NCBI RefSeq assembly: GCF_023218075.1
Contig: NZ_JALPTB010000033.1
Location: 1-64,000, forward strand
Origin: Rhodococcus sp. HM1
GTDB lineage: Bacteria > Actinomycetota > Actinomycetes > Mycobacteriales > Mycobacteriaceae
Direction of reading: 5' to 3'
Length of the DNA stretch: 64,000 nucleotides
Of the stretch, positions 52,394-61,469 are shown one piece after another (the stretch's first letter is position 1; every line of letters begins with the position of its first letter). Below the pieces are notes generated by a model. That model was not told where the DNA came from and ran no database searches. It was given only the letters and a program-made list of their open reading frames with translations. Position numbers and translations under genes: made by a program.

Positions 52394-53293
52394 TCACCGA
52401 AAATCCTTGTCGGCGGTGTCGAGCACGATCCGGAGGACGGCCTTCGATGCCGGGTTGGGGTCGTCGCGTCGCCATGCCACACGAAGGTCGACGTCGGGGG
52501 TGGACTCGTCGAGCGGAACGAACACGACATGGGGATCGTTGACGTTCGCCGCCACCGACGCCAGGGTCAGGTGACACCCGACCTCGGCGCTGACCAGCGC
52601 CAATGCCGTCTGGGTGTCCGGAGCGACCTGGACCACGTCGGGGACGAAACCTCCGGCGCGCGCGAGCCGGCGCAACCGATCGGGAAGGACCGCGCCCTCG
52701 TGCGGGGGCAGGGAGACGAAGCCTTCCGCAGCGAACCGAGCGATCGACAGTCGCTGTTCCCCCGCCAGCGGATGGGTGTCCGGTAGTGCTACGACGAGCG
52801 AGTCCTGCATCACCACGCGTACGGCCACCTCGGCGGGGACGATGTCCCAGCGGCCCAGCGCGATGTCGGTCTCGCCGCTCACGAGCTTCTTCATCGCGGG
52901 CTGGGCGAAGTTCTGGCTGGAGAGCTCGAGCTGGATGCCGGGCCGCTGCGAACGCACCACCCGGGCGAGTCGAGCGACGAGCTGGTGGGTCGACGCCCCG
53001 GCGAACGCGATGCGGACGAGTCCGACGTCTCCGTCGTCGGCGGCGCGGACCGCGGCCTCGGCCCGGCGCAGCGCGTCGAGTACGTCCCGGGCAGGGCCGA
53101 CGAGCGCCTCTCCACTCGCCGTGAGTTTCACCGCCCGGGTGCTGCGGGAGAACAACTCGGTGTCGAGTTCGCGTTCGAGTTGCTTGATGGTGCGGCTCAG
53201 TGGGGGCTGCGCTCGATGCAGCTTCTCGGCTGCACGACCGAAGTGCAGTTCCTCGGCAACCGCCAGGAACGCCTGGAGTTGTGAGATCTCCAC
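52394..53293 (-). CDS. LysR-family regulator
   Basis: About 299 residues. The start VEISQLQAFLAVAEELHFGRAA and A-Q-P-P-L-S-R-T-I-K-Q-L-E-R-E-L form the LysR helix-turn-helix of the CatM/BenM-like branch; the co-inducer domain follows. The GTG at 53293 matches the family start; an ATG at 53329 would add 12 residues. It diverges from the acyl-CoA dehydrogenase gene (100 bases between starts) and is the likely activator of that operon. CatM/BenM-type regulators respond to muconate or other catabolic intermediates. Confidence 0.85.
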   Translation of the reverse strand: MEISQLQAFLAVAEELHFGRAAEKLHRAQPPLSRTIKQLERELDTELFSRSTRAVKLTASGEALVGPARDVLDALRRAEAAVRAADDGDVGLVRIAFAGASTHQLVARLARVVRSQRPGIQLELSSQNFAQPAMKKLVSGETDIALGRWDIVPAEVAVRVVMQDSLVVALPDTHPLAGEQRLSIARFAAEGFVSLPPHEGAVLPDRLRRLARAGGFVPDVVQVAPDTQTALALVSAEVGCHLTLASVAANVNDPHVVFVPLDESTPDVDLRVAWRRDDPNPASKAVLRIVLDTADKDFR

Positions 53294-53355
53294 CTGATCC
53301 GCCCTTCTACCTCGGGTGATGCTTTTCATGTCATTTCAGAACTACCGATTAGGTA

Positions 53356-53385
53356 TTGGACCGATCATAATCCCGTCGCCATAGT
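53356..53385 (+). promoter_or_regulatory. Putative promoter of the acyl-CoA dehydrogenase operon
   Basis: TTGGAC (53356-53361), 18 bases, CATAGT (53380-53385). The ATG begins 8 bases later, which suggests a leaderless mRNA; no ribosome site is visible before it. The A/T-rich surroundings (GATTAGGTATTGG, GATCATAAT) would hold the LysR box. Confidence 0.45.
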
Positions 53386-53392
53386 TGGTGAC

Positions 53393-54568
53393 ATGTCCCT
53401 CCTCGAAACCGAAGTCCCCGACGACGTCTTCGCCGACATCCTCGGGCACGTCAGAGAATTCGTCCGCACTCGCGTGGTCCCTCGGGAGCAGGAGATCGCC
53501 GAGACCGACGCCATCCCCGACGACATCCGGGCCGCCGTCAAGGAGATGGGCCTGTTCGGCTACGCCGTTCCGCAGGAATGGGGCGGCCTGGGCCTGAACC
53601 TGATGCAGGACGTCGAACTCGCCATGGAACTGGGATACACCACCCTGTCGCTGCGCTCGATGTTCGGAACCAACAACGGCATCGCCGGGCAGGTCCTGGT
53701 CAACTTCGGCACCGACGAGCAGAAGAAGCGGTGGCTCGAAGGTATCGCCTCCGGCGACGTCGTCGCCTCCTTCGCCCTGACGGAGCCGGGTGCCGGTTCG
53801 AACCCCGCCGGACTGCGCACCAAGGCCGTGCGCGACGGCGACGACTGGATCATCACGGGCGAGAAGCGGTTCATCACCAACGCACCGATCGCCGATCTGT
53901 TCGTCGTCTTCGCGCGCACGCGTCCGGCCGACGAGAACGGCACCGGCATCGCGGTCTTCCTCGTCCCGGCGGACGCCGACGGTGTGCAGGTGGGCAACAA
54001 GGACGCCAAGATGGGCCAGGCCGGCGCCTGGACCGCGGACGTGCACTTCGACCAGGTCCGGGTTCCCGCGGCAGCGCTGGTCGGCGGCAACGAGGACGTG
54101 GGCTACAAGGCCGCGATGATCTCGCTCGCCCGCGGCCGCGTGCATATCGCCGCGCTGGCCGTCGGGCAGGCACAGCGCGCCCTCGACGAATCGGTCGCGT
54201 ACGCGGCTGCGGCAACTCAGGGCGGCACCCCGATCGGCAACTTCCAGCTGGTGCAGGCGATGATCGCCGATCAGCAGACCGGGGTGATGGCCGGCCGTGC
54301 GCTCGTCCGTGACGCCGCAAAGGCATGGGTCGAGGAGACCGACCGCCGTATCGCCCCCTCGGTGGCGAAGCTGTACTGCACCGAAATGGTCGGCAAGGTC
54401 GCCGATCTCGCCGTGCAGATCCACGGCGGCACCGGTTACATGCGCGAGGTTCCCGTCGAACGGATCTACCGCGACGTGCGCCTGCTGCGCCTGTACGAGG
54501 GCACCAGCGAAATCCAGCGCCTGATCATCGGGGGCGGACTCGTGAAGCAGGAACAGAAGGCAAAATGA
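53393..54568 (+). CDS. Acyl-CoA dehydrogenase
   Basis: 391 residues of the standard ACAD fold: FALTEPGAGSNPAGLRT (FAD contact), ITGEKRFITNA, the VQIHGGTGYMREVPVERIYRD block and the catalytic base Glu369 in L-Y-E-G-T-S-E-I-Q. It introduces the 2,3 double bond of an acyl-CoA, passing electrons to ETF. The chain type (straight, branched or alicyclic) is not clear. The CoA-transferase gene overlaps its stop by four bases. Leaderless start likely. Confidence 0.88.
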   Translation: MSLLETEVPDDVFADILGHVREFVRTRVVPREQEIAETDAIPDDIRAAVKEMGLFGYAVPQEWGGLGLNLMQDVELAMELGYTTLSLRSMFGTNNGIAGQVLVNFGTDEQKKRWLEGIASGDVVASFALTEPGAGSNPAGLRTKAVRDGDDWIITGEKRFITNAPIADLFVVFARTRPADENGTGIAVFLVPADADGVQVGNKDAKMGQAGAWTADVHFDQVRVPAAALVGGNEDVGYKAAMISLARGRVHIAALAVGQAQRALDESVAYAAAATQGGTPIGNFQLVQAMIADQQTGVMAGRALVRDAAKAWVEETDRRIAPSVAKLYCTEMVGKVADLAVQIHGGTGYMREVPVERIYRDVRLLRLYEGTSEIQRLIIGGGLVKQEQKAK

Positions 54569-55779
54569 CACTCCCCCTCGAGGGCGTGACCGTCGTCGCG
54601 CTCGAACAAGCCGTGGCGGCACCGCTGGCCACGCGGAACCTTGCCGATCTCGGAGCCCGCGTGATCAAGGTCGAACGCCCCGACGGTGGCGACCTCGCGC
54701 GCGGCTACGACCACGTGGTGCACGGCACGGGCGCGCACTTCGTGTGGCTCAACCGAGGCAAGGAATCGATCGCCGTCGATCTCAAGCGGCCGGAAGGACG
54801 CACGGCCGTACGGAATCTCGTCGATCGTGCGGATGTCTTCCTGCAGAACCTCGCGCCCGGCGCGGCCGAGCGACTCGGGTTCGGAGCCGAACAACTGCGT
54901 GCCGATCACCCCGAACTGATCGTGGTGAACCTCTCCGGGTTCGGCGCGGGCGGGCCGATGGAACAACGCAAGGCCTACGACATGCTCGTACAGGCCGAGG
55001 CGGGCCTGATCTCGATCACGGGCACGCCCGAAACCCCGGTGAAGACAGGTATCCCCACGGCCGATATCGCGTCCGGAATGTATTGTGCCCAAGCGGTTCT
55101 TGCAGCCCTGTTGCGGCGGGGACGTACGGGTGAAGGATCTGTGATCGACGTGTCGATGCTCGAGGCCACGGTCGAGTGGATGGGCCACTCGATGTACACG
55201 CAGATGTACACGGGCGAGCAGCCACCGCGCATGGGGCTGAGCCACACGTCGATCGCGCCGTACGACGCGTATCCCACTCGAGACGGCCAGGTACTGATCG
55301 GTGTGCAGAGCGAGAACGGTTGGCGCGCACTGGTCCACGACGTCCTCGAAGCGCCCGAACTCGCCGACGATCCCCGCTTCGCGACAAACATCGACCGCGT
55401 GAAACATCGAGCCGAGTGCGACGCCGCGGTGGCCGAACGAACCGCTCACCGGTCGACCGCCGAACTCGATGCGAAACTTGCCGCTGCCGGTGTTCCCGCG
55501 GCGCAGGTCAAGCAGATCGAGCAGGTCGTCGCCCATCCGCAACTCGCCGCCAGAAACCGCTGGCGCACCGTCGGCACCGAGAACGCCGAGGTCGAGGCGC
55601 TGCTTCCCCCGGCGACCTTCAGCGATGTCGAGGCCCGCATGGGCGACGTCCCCGCGCTCGGTCAGCACACTCGTGCACTGCTCGAGGAATCCGGAATGGA
55701 TTCGGCCGACGTCGAATCCGCCCTCGAAGCGGGAATCGCCGTGCAATCGACCAAGCTCCATTCCGCTTCGACGCGGTGA
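54565..55779 (+). CDS. Family III (CaiB/BaiF) acyl-CoA transferase
   Basis: 404 residues. [22 protein letters not shown] at the N-terminus and the [16 protein letters not shown] and [13 protein letters not shown] segments are typical; the family's catalytic Asp should be in the [14 protein letters not shown] region (TADI). It activates a free acid by moving CoA from another acyl-CoA. Coupled by ATGA to the acyl-CoA dehydrogenase, it probably supplies that enzyme's substrate. Confidence 0.85.
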   Translation: MTLPLEGVTVVALEQAVAAPLATRNLADLGARVIKVERPDGGDLARGYDHVVHGTGAHFVWLNRGKESIAVDLKRPEGRTAVRNLVDRADVFLQNLAPGAAERLGFGAEQLRADHPELIVVNLSGFGAGGPMEQRKAYDMLVQAEAGLISITGTPETPVKTGIPTADIASGMYCAQAVLAALLRRGRTGEGSVIDVSMLEATVEWMGHSMYTQMYTGEQPPRMGLSHTSIAPYDAYPTRDGQVLIGVQSENGWRALVHDVLEAPELADDPRFATNIDRVKHRAECDAAVAERTAHRSTAELDAKLAAAGVPAAQVKQIEQVVAHPQLAARNRWRTVGTENAEVEALLPPATFSDVEARMGDVPALGQHTRALLEESGMDSADVESALEAGIAVQSTKLHSASTR

Positions 55780-55823
55780 CACACACGGACCCGACCGAGT
55801 CGGGTCACAAGGAAAGGATTCTC

Positions 55824-56552
55824 ATGCTGTCAGGACGCACCGCGGTGATCACCGGAGGCGCTCAGGGGATCGGATACGCGATCGCCCGTACGTTCGCCGA
55901 CAACGGCGCCCGGGTCGTGATCGGCGACCTCGATGAGTCCAAGGCGAAGGATGCTGCTGCTTCGCTGGGAACCGATGCGCTCGGCGTCGGCTGCAACGTG
56001 GTCTCCTCCGACGACGTGGCCCGTCTGCTCGACGCTGCCGTCGAATCGTTCGGATCCCTCGACATCATGGTCAACAACGCCGGCATCACCCGCGACGCGA
56101 CGATGCGCAAGATGACCGAACAGCAGTTCGACGACGTGATCTCTGTTCACCTGCGCGGATGCTGGAACGGCACCCGTCAGGCGGCCGGGATCATGCGTGA
56201 GAACGGCGGCGGATCGATCATCAACCTGTCCTCGATCTCCGGCAAGGTCGGTTTCGTGGGTCAGACGAACTACTCCGCGGCCAAGGCCGGAATCGTCGGC
56301 CTGACGAAGGCGGCTGCCAAGGAGGTCGCACATCTCGGGGTACGGATCAACGCCGTTCAGCCCGGTCTCATCCGCACGGCGATGACCGAAGCGATGCCAC
56401 AGAAGGCGTGGGACCAGAAGATGTCCGAGATCCCCATGCAGCGGGCCGGCGAACCGTCCGAAATAGCTTCCGTCGCCCTCTTCTACGCGTCGAACCTGTC
56501 CTCGTACATGACCGGCACCGTCGCGGAGGTCACCGGCGGACGCTACATGTAG
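55824..56552 (+). CDS. 3-oxoacyl-(ACP/CoA) reductase-like SDR
   Basis: 242 residues of the FabG type: cofactor loop T-G-G-A-Q-G-I-G at 10-17, NNAG at 84-87, Tyr150 and Lys154 in Y-S-A-A-K, preceding serines at 136-139. It likely oxidises or reduces a 3-hydroxy/3-oxoacyl-CoA formed after the dehydrogenase step. GGAAAGG precedes the ATG. The gene is 44 bases after the CoA-transferase, in the same operon. A TGTTCC dyad starts 8 bases after its stop. Confidence 0.87.
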   Translation: MLSGRTAVITGGAQGIGYAIARTFADNGARVVIGDLDESKAKDAAASLGTDALGVGCNVVSSDDVARLLDAAVESFGSLDIMVNNAGITRDATMRKMTEQQFDDVISVHLRGCWNGTRQAAGIMRENGGGSIINLSSISGKVGFVGQTNYSAAKAGIVGLTKAAAKEVAHLGVRINAVQPGLIRTAMTEAMPQKAWDQKMSEIPMQRAGEPSEIASVALFYASNLSSYMTGTVAEVTGGRYM

Positions 56553-56559
56553 AGCGGAC

Positions 56560-56576
56560 TGTTCCACATCGGAACA
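56560..56576. promoter_or_regulatory. TGTTCC-N5-GGAACA dyad, site 1
   Basis: TGTTCCACATCGGAACA, perfect 6-bp arms, 131 bases upstream of the CMD-family gene. Sixteen of 17 bases are identical to the site at 58151-58167. Presumed operator of a shared regulator; the arm and spacer size would suit an IclR-type dimer. Confidence 0.6.
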
Positions 56577-56707
56577 CCGTCACTTCGGCCTGTCGCTCTA
56601 GCGTGGGAGCGGTAGCCATGGTGCCCGTCACATCGGTGACACCGCGGCGGACGACAACACATCGGGACGCGAACCGACCGTGTCCTGCGAGCCGACAGGA
56701 CGACCTC

Positions 56708-57133
56708 ATGACCACAGACATGACCACAGAACGCTTCCAGCGAGGCCTCGACCGCATGATGGGGCTCGTCTCCACCGAGCACTCCAACACGTTCGATCAC
56801 GCCAAGCTCGTCGAGTCCTACAAGGATCTCGACACCGAGCTGCCCGACTACATCGTCTCGTTCGCGTTCGGGGACATCTACTCCCGGACGAGCCTGAGCC
56901 GGCAGGAGCAGACGCTCGTCACCATCTCCACGCTGGTCGCCCTGGGTACCGAGCCGCAGCTGAAGCTGCACATCAACGTGGGTTTCAATGTGGGCCTGAC
57001 CAAGGAGAAGATCGTCGGCGCTCTGATCCAGTGCATCCCCTACATCGGATTCCCGCGCGTCCTCAACGCCCTGACCCTGCTCAAGGAAGTCATGGCCGAG
57101 CGCGGCCTCGAGGTCGAGTCGCCCACCAACTGA
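56708..57133 (+). CDS. CMD-family protein without a CxxC motif
   Basis: 141 residues. The helical core of the carboxymuconolactone decarboxylase family is clear (DYIVSFAFGDIYSRTSLSRQEQTLVTISTLVALG, then E-P-Q-L-K-L-H-I-N-V-G-F-N-V-G-L-T-K-E). This is close to the true 4-carboxymuconolactone decarboxylase branch rather than the AhpD branch. Its reaction in a cyclic-ketone locus is unknown. The ATG at 56708 begins MTTDMTTERF; no strong ribosome site. It heads a second transcript with its own dyad. Confidence 0.8.
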   Translation: MTTDMTTERFQRGLDRMMGLVSTEHSNTFDHAKLVESYKDLDTELPDYIVSFAFGDIYSRTSLSRQEQTLVTISTLVALGTEPQLKLHINVGFNVGLTKEKIVGALIQCIPYIGFPRVLNALTLLKEVMAERGLEVESPTN

Positions 57134-57206
57134 GGCGACATCCCGCGGCACATCAGGGTCCGTGCGGATCGCCGCCCCACCCACTCAATATCTCTAGGAA
57201 ACCCTC

Positions 57207-57998
57207 ATGCACTTGGTTATCGGACTCGGGCCCATCGGCGGAAGTGTCGGCGCACATCTCGCCGAGCTGGGCCGGAAGGTGTACGGCTACGACTTCAACC
57301 AGGAACGCCTCTGCGAGTGGTCGCAGGAGACCGGGTCACCGGCGGGTAGCGACCTCGCGGACGTCGATTGGAAGTCCGTCGACAGTGTCCATGTCGCGGT
57401 GCGGCTGGCGGACCAGGTCTCGTCGGTGTTCGAGGCCCTGACGGCCCACACCGCGCAGCCGCTGACCGTCTTCGTCCACACCACGCTCGCGCCTGCCGAC
57501 GCACGGAAGATTCTGCCCTCGGCCCCGGACGGCTGGCGCGTCTTCGAGGCCCCCGTGTCGGGCGGCCCCCAGGGTGCACGCCACGGCACGATGACCGTCT
57601 TCCTCGCCGGACCCGCGCCCACCGACGCCGAAAATGCTCTGCTGGAAGAGATCTCCGGCCGCGTGTTCCGCACGGAGTCCTACGGACAGCCGGCCATCGT
57701 GAAGCTTCTCAACAACACGCTCGCCACCTACAACCTGGCCGCCGCCGCACGGATGCTCGCAGTCGCCGAGCAGTCGGGGGTGGCAGCCCGGGATCTCTTC
57801 GACGTGATCGGAGTGTCCACCGGCCAGAGCTGGATGAGCGACAACCTCGCCGATGTCCAGTACGACCTGCTGCTCAAGGATGTCGAATTGCTCCGCGGCG
57901 AAATCGGCTCGCTTCCCGCCGTGGATCTCGGCGACGAAGTCGAGGCGAACATTCTCCGAGCACGTGAACTGCTGACCAGCGGTTCCGAAAATCGTTGA
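57207..57998 (+). CDS. NAD(P)-dependent beta-hydroxyacid-dehydrogenase-like protein
   Basis: 263 residues. The N-terminal Rossmann loop G-L-G-P-I-G-G-S-V-G leads into the 6-phosphogluconate/3-hydroxyisobutyrate dehydrogenase architecture: APVSGGPQGARHGTMTVFLAG is the substrate-binding signature and VKLLNNTLATYNLAAAARMLAVAEQSG holds the catalytic lysine. It probably oxidises a hydroxyacid from the pathway. TAGGAAA precedes the ATG. It lies 73 bases behind the CMD gene and is closed by strong hairpins. Confidence 0.8.
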   Translation: MHLVIGLGPIGGSVGAHLAELGRKVYGYDFNQERLCEWSQETGSPAGSDLADVDWKSVDSVHVAVRLADQVSSVFEALTAHTAQPLTVFVHTTLAPADARKILPSAPDGWRVFEAPVSGGPQGARHGTMTVFLAGPAPTDAENALLEEISGRVFRTESYGQPAIVKLLNNTLATYNLAAAARMLAVAEQSGVAARDLFDVIGVSTGQSWMSDNLADVQYDLLLKDVELLRGEIGSLPAVDLGDEVEANILRARELLTSGSENR

Positions 57999-58060
57999 CC
58001 GAGAACGAATAACACCGACAGATCTCGGCGGGTCGTTTCCCGCCGGGAACATGTCCCGCC

Positions 58061-58102
58061 CAGAGGGGTCGGACGAGGCCGGCTCCTCGTCCGGCCCCTC
58101 TG
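58061..58102 (+). terminator. 18-bp hairpin terminator
   Basis: Arms at 58061-58078 (CAGAGGGGTCGGACGAGG) and 58085-58102 pair over 18 bases with one G-U wobble and a 6-base loop; CGCGTTTC follows. It closes the CMD/dehydrogenase transcript. Confidence 0.75.
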
Positions 58103-58150
58103 CGCGTTTCCGGTGCTGCGCAAACCTGTCGGCGCAGGGTGTTCCGGATG

Positions 58151-58167
58151 TGTTTCACATCGGAACA
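58151..58167. promoter_or_regulatory. TGTTTC-N5-GGAACA dyad, site 2
   Basis: TGTTTCACATCGGAACA, 162 bases upstream of the monooxygenase start; differs from site 1 in one base. An additional inverted copy GTTCCGGATGTG (58141-58152) pairs with CACATCGGAAC (58156-58166) with one bulged base. Confidence 0.6.
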
Positions 58168-58329
58168 GCTGTGTGCCGGACGACAGGCCTAACTTCGAAC
58201 ACAGACCTCGTGTCGACCGTCACACGAGATCGACACGGCGGGAGACGCCACAGGAAGCGGAACGCAGGGGTTTTCCGCGTCCGGTCGGATTCGACACCAA
58301 TCTCATCGCACCGAACGAAGGCCATTTCC

Positions 58330-59955
58330 ATGACTGCACAGATCGCACCCAGCATCGTCGACGCCGTTGTCATCGGCGCAGGATTCGGCGGCATCTACGC
58401 CGTGCACAAGCTGCACAACGAACTCGGGCTGACCACCGTCGGTTTCGACAAGGCGGACGGCCCCGGTGGCACCTGGTACTGGAACCGTTACCCCGGCGCC
58501 CTCTCCGACACCGAGAGCCACCTCTACCGCTTCTCGTTCGACCGCGACCTGCTGCAGGACGGCACCTGGAAGACCACCTACATCACCCAGCCGGAGATCC
58601 TCGAGTACCTCGAGAGCGTCGTCGAGCGGTTCGACCTGCGCCGCCACTTCCGGTTCGGCACCGAGGTCACCTCGGCGATCTACCTGGACGACGAGAACCT
58701 GTGGGAGGTCACCACCGACAAGGGTGAGGTCTACCGCGCCAGGTACGTCGTGAACGCTGTCGGCCTGCTCTCCGCGATCAACTTCCCCGACCTGCCCGGT
58801 CTGGACACCTTCGAGGGCGAGACCATCCACACCGCGGCCTGGCCCGAGGGCAAGAGCCTCGCCGGTCGTCGCGTCGGTGTCATCGGCACCGGATCCACCG
58901 GCCAGCAGGTCATCACCGCCCTGGCCCCCGAGGTCGAGCACCTCACCGTGTTCGTCCGGACCCCGCAGTACTCCGTGCCGGTCGGCAACCGACCGGTCAC
59001 GAAGGAACAGATCGACGCGATCAAGGCCGACTACGACGGCATCTGGGACCGCGCCAAGAAGTCCGCGGTGGCCTTCGGCTTCGAGGAGTCCACCCTGCCG
59101 GCCATGTCGGTGTCGGAGGAGGAGCGCAACCGCATCTTCCAGGAGGCCTGGGACCACGGCGGCGGCTTCCGCTTCATGTTCGGGACCTTCGGCGACATCG
59201 CCACCGACGAGGCCGCCAACGAAGCCGCCGCATCGTTCATCCGCAGCAAGGTCGCGGAGATCATCAAGGATCCGGAGACCGCCCGCAAGCTGATGCCGAC
59301 CGGTCTGTTCGCCAAGCGTCCGCTGTGCGACAGCGGCTACTACGAGGTGTACAACCGGCCGAACGTCGAGGCCGTCGCGATCAAGGAGAACCCCATCCGC
59401 GAGGTCACCGCGAAGGGCGTCGTGACCGAGGACGGCGTCCTGCACGAACTCGACGTGCTCGTCTTCGCCACCGGATTCGACGCGGTCGACGGCAACTACC
59501 GCCGCATCGAGATCCGGGGCCGGAACGGCCTGCACATCAACGACCACTGGAACGGTCAGCCGACGAGCTACCTGGGTGTCACGACCGCGAACTTCCCCAA
59601 CTGGTTCATGGTGCTCGGACCCAACGGCCCGTTCACGAATCTGCCGCCGACCATCGAGACGCAGGTCGAGTGGATCAGCGACACCGTCGAATACGCCGAG
59701 CGCAACGAGATCCGTGCCATCGAGCCCACCCCGGAGGCCGAGGAGGAGTGGACCGAGACCTGCACGGACATCGCGAACGCCACGCTGTTCACCCGCGGCA
59801 ACTCCTGGATCTTCGGCGCGAACATTCCGGGTAAGAAGCCGAGTGTCCTGTTCTACCTGGGTGGGCTGGGTAACTACCGCGGCGTTCTCTCCGGGGTCGT
59901 TGCCGACGGGTACCGCGGCTTCGAACTGAAGTCCGCTGTCCCGGTAACGGTCTGA
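58330..59955 (+). CDS. chnB: Cyclohexanone monooxygenase (Baeyer-Villiger monooxygenase)
   Basis: 541 residues. FAD loop G-A-G-F-G-G at 16-21, the Baeyer-Villiger fingerprint F-x-G-x-x-x-H-x-x-x-W at 161-171 (FEGETIHTAAW) and the NADPH loop G-T-G-S-T-G at 186-191. From memory it is nearly collinear with the cyclohexanone monooxygenases of Rhodococcus (for example strain HI-31). It inserts oxygen next to the carbonyl of a cyclic ketone, giving a lactone. No adjacent gene is clearly the lactonase; the alpha/beta hydrolase at 61466 is a candidate. A perfect palindromic terminator follows. Confidence 0.93.
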   Translation: MTAQIAPSIVDAVVIGAGFGGIYAVHKLHNELGLTTVGFDKADGPGGTWYWNRYPGALSDTESHLYRFSFDRDLLQDGTWKTTYITQPEILEYLESVVERFDLRRHFRFGTEVTSAIYLDDENLWEVTTDKGEVYRARYVVNAVGLLSAINFPDLPGLDTFEGETIHTAAWPEGKSLAGRRVGVIGTGSTGQQVITALAPEVEHLTVFVRTPQYSVPVGNRPVTKEQIDAIKADYDGIWDRAKKSAVAFGFEESTLPAMSVSEEERNRIFQEAWDHGGGFRFMFGTFGDIATDEAANEAAASFIRSKVAEIIKDPETARKLMPTGLFAKRPLCDSGYYEVYNRPNVEAVAIKENPIREVTAKGVVTEDGVLHELDVLVFATGFDAVDGNYRRIEIRGRNGLHINDHWNGQPTSYLGVTTANFPNWFMVLGPNGPFTNLPPTIETQVEWISDTVEYAERNEIRAIEPTPEAEEEWTETCTDIANATLFTRGNSWIFGANIPGKKPSVLFYLGGLGNYRGVLSGVVADGYRGFELKSAVPVTV

Positions 59956-59977
59956 CCTGTCGACCGCACGGAGGGAG

Positions 59978-60003
59978 GGGGTGCCGCCGATCGGCGGCAC
60001 CCC
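59978..60003. terminator. Palindromic terminator after chnB
   Basis: A perfect 26-base palindrome: GGGGTGCCGCCGA (59978-59990) and its reverse complement (59991-60003), 22 bases after the chnB stop. Confidence 0.72.
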
Positions 60004-60081
60004 AGCGGTCGGATGTCACACATCACCGGGTTCGACACGGGTCGGACCGGAGGGGATTTTCATGCGCAACGAGGGATATCG

Positions 60082-60390
60082 ATGACCGGATTGCCGAGCT
60101 GGAGAACGCCTTACGATTTCGCCGAACGACTTGTCGCGCCGCCGGCCGAAGCGTTGGTGCGCAGCGATCGGTTCGCGGCAGTGGCCGCCACCGTTTTCGG
60201 TATCCGGCGTGCCGTGGGCGATGGCCTGAACGGTCTCGCCGCGACGGTGTGGCACCTGGTCAATCTGCCGGCCGGCAGCGACCTGCATCGGATGCACGCA
60301 CAGCTCGGGGCGCTGGACCGGGACGTGCGGCGGCTGTCGCTGCAGCTCGAGCAGCGCGACACCGCTCGAACAGGGAGTGATGGACGATGA
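60082..60390 (+). CDS. Short PhaE-like/phasin-like protein
   Basis: 102 residues, helical. The C-terminal half, N-L-P-A-G-S-D-L-H-R-M-H-A-Q-L followed by a heptad-like DRDVRRLSLQLEQRD, resembles the C-terminus of PhaE, the partner of class III PHA synthases (LPTxxEVDxxxxRLxxLrrxvrxL). Classical PhaE is three times longer, so this would be a minimal subunit. The ATG at 60082 follows GAGGGA. Its stop overlaps the PhaC-like start by ATGA, so partnership is very likely. Confidence 0.6.
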   Translation: MTGLPSWRTPYDFAERLVAPPAEALVRSDRFAAVAATVFGIRRAVGDGLNGLAATVWHLVNLPAGSDLHRMHAQLGALDRDVRRLSLQLEQRDTARTGSDGR

Positions 60391-61469
60391 CAATCGACGT
60401 CGAAGCACCGGGCATCGTCGACCTTGTGGGCCGGGAGCTCGAACGTTGCGTGCTCCGGGCACGCAACGGAATTCGTATGGCAGCGGGGATCTCCCGGCCC
60501 GAGGTGGGTACGACACCCAAGGATGTGGTGTGGCGCCACGGTCGCACCGAGCTGTGGCGGTACCGCAGCGACGACGTGCGGGTCTCGCCCCCGCTCCTGA
60601 TCGTCTTCGGTCTGTTCTCGCGCAGCTACATTCTGGATCTGCAGAAGGGCAACAGCTTCGTCGAGCAGCTCGTCGACGCCGGATTCGATGTGTACCTGCT
60701 GGATTGGGGGGTTCCCGACGAGCGCGACGCGGCGAACCGGTTGGAGGACTACGTCGACGACTACATTCCCGCCGCGGTCGAACAGGTGCGCCGCATCTCG
60801 GGAGCCGAACAGGTCGACATGCTCGGCTACTGCTTCGGCAGCGTCCTGTCGCTGCTCTACGCCGCCCGCCGTCGCGACGCGCCGCTGTGCAGTCTGACCG
60901 TCGTGTCCGCGCCGATCGATCTGCAGCAACTGGGGCCGTTGACCAGCGTGCTCGGCAACACCGAATCCGATGTCGAGAAACTGCTCGATGTCGACGGCAA
61001 CGTGCCGCCGCACGTGGTGCACCAGGCGTTCCAGATTCTGAAGCCGACCATGCGGGTCACCCGGTACGTGGATCTGTTCGACAAGCTGTGGAACGACGAC
61101 TACGTCACGGCCTATCAGGCGATGATCGGATGGGCCGGCGATCACGTCCCGCTCCCCGGTGGGGTCGCACGGCAGTTGGCGGAGATGACCCGGACCAACG
61201 CGCTCGTCGACGACGCGATCGTCCTCGACGGAGACCGGGTCCACCTCTCCGACATCACCGTGCCGTTCCTGACGGTGCTGGGCGACCGCGACCACATCGT
61301 GCCGGAGGCGTCCGCCGCCCCGCTCATCGATCTGGTCGGCTCGTCCGACAAACACGAGCTGCGGCTCGAGGGCGGGCACGTGGGGGTGCTCGTGGGCCGG
61401 ACCGCAGCGAAGAAGACCATCCCCGCCATCATCGAATTCCTCCTCCGACGAAGCGAGACCATCACATGA
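60387..61469 (+). CDS. phaC: Class III PHA-synthase-like protein (PhaC)
   Basis: 360 residues. It has the alpha/beta-hydrolase-like PhaC fold with the lipase-like box G-Y-C-F-G (Cys149), Asp302 in G-D-R-D-H-I-V-P and His331 in G-G-H-V-G, the same residue numbers as the Cys-Asp-His triad of the Allochromatium class III enzyme. Conserved LLDWGVPDERD near 105 and ILKPTMRV...YVDLFDKL also match. It should polymerise 3-hydroxyacyl-CoA with its PhaE partner encoded just upstream. An acyltransferase role in the neighbouring pathway is the alternative. Both ends overlap their neighbours by ATGA. Confidence 0.8.
   Translation: MTIDVEAPGIVDLVGRELERCVLRARNGIRMAAGISRPEVGTTPKDVVWRHGRTELWRYRSDDVRVSPPLLIVFGLFSRSYILDLQKGNSFVEQLVDAGFDVYLLDWGVPDERDAANRLEDYVDDYIPAAVEQVRRISGAEQVDMLGYCFGSVLSLLYAARRRDAPLCSLTVVSAPIDLQQLGPLTSVLGNTESDVEKLLDVDGNVPPHVVHQAFQILKPTMRVTRYVDLFDKLWNDDYVTAYQAMIGWAGDHVPLPGGVARQLAEMTRTNALVDDAIVLDGDRVHLSDITVPFLTVLGDRDHIVPEASAAPLIDLVGSSDKHELRLEGGHVGVLVGRTAAKKTIPAIIEFLLRRSETIT

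Larger units (their letters stand above)
57999..58329. other. Intergenic region upstream of the cyclohexanone monooxygenase gene
   Basis: 331 bases with no gene. It holds a small GGCGGG/CCCGCC stem (58027-58044), the long terminator stem (58061-58102) and then the promoter side: the TGTTTC-N5-GGAACA dyad at 58151-58167, extended leftwards by GTTCCGGATGTG (58141-58152). Confidence 0.7.

Noticed and set aside
60005-60040. CGGATGTCACACATCACCGGGTTCG-like stretch before the PhaE-like gene as a third copy of the GTTCC dyad
   Set aside because: It shares only CACATC and part of the arms; too many mismatches to claim the same operator.
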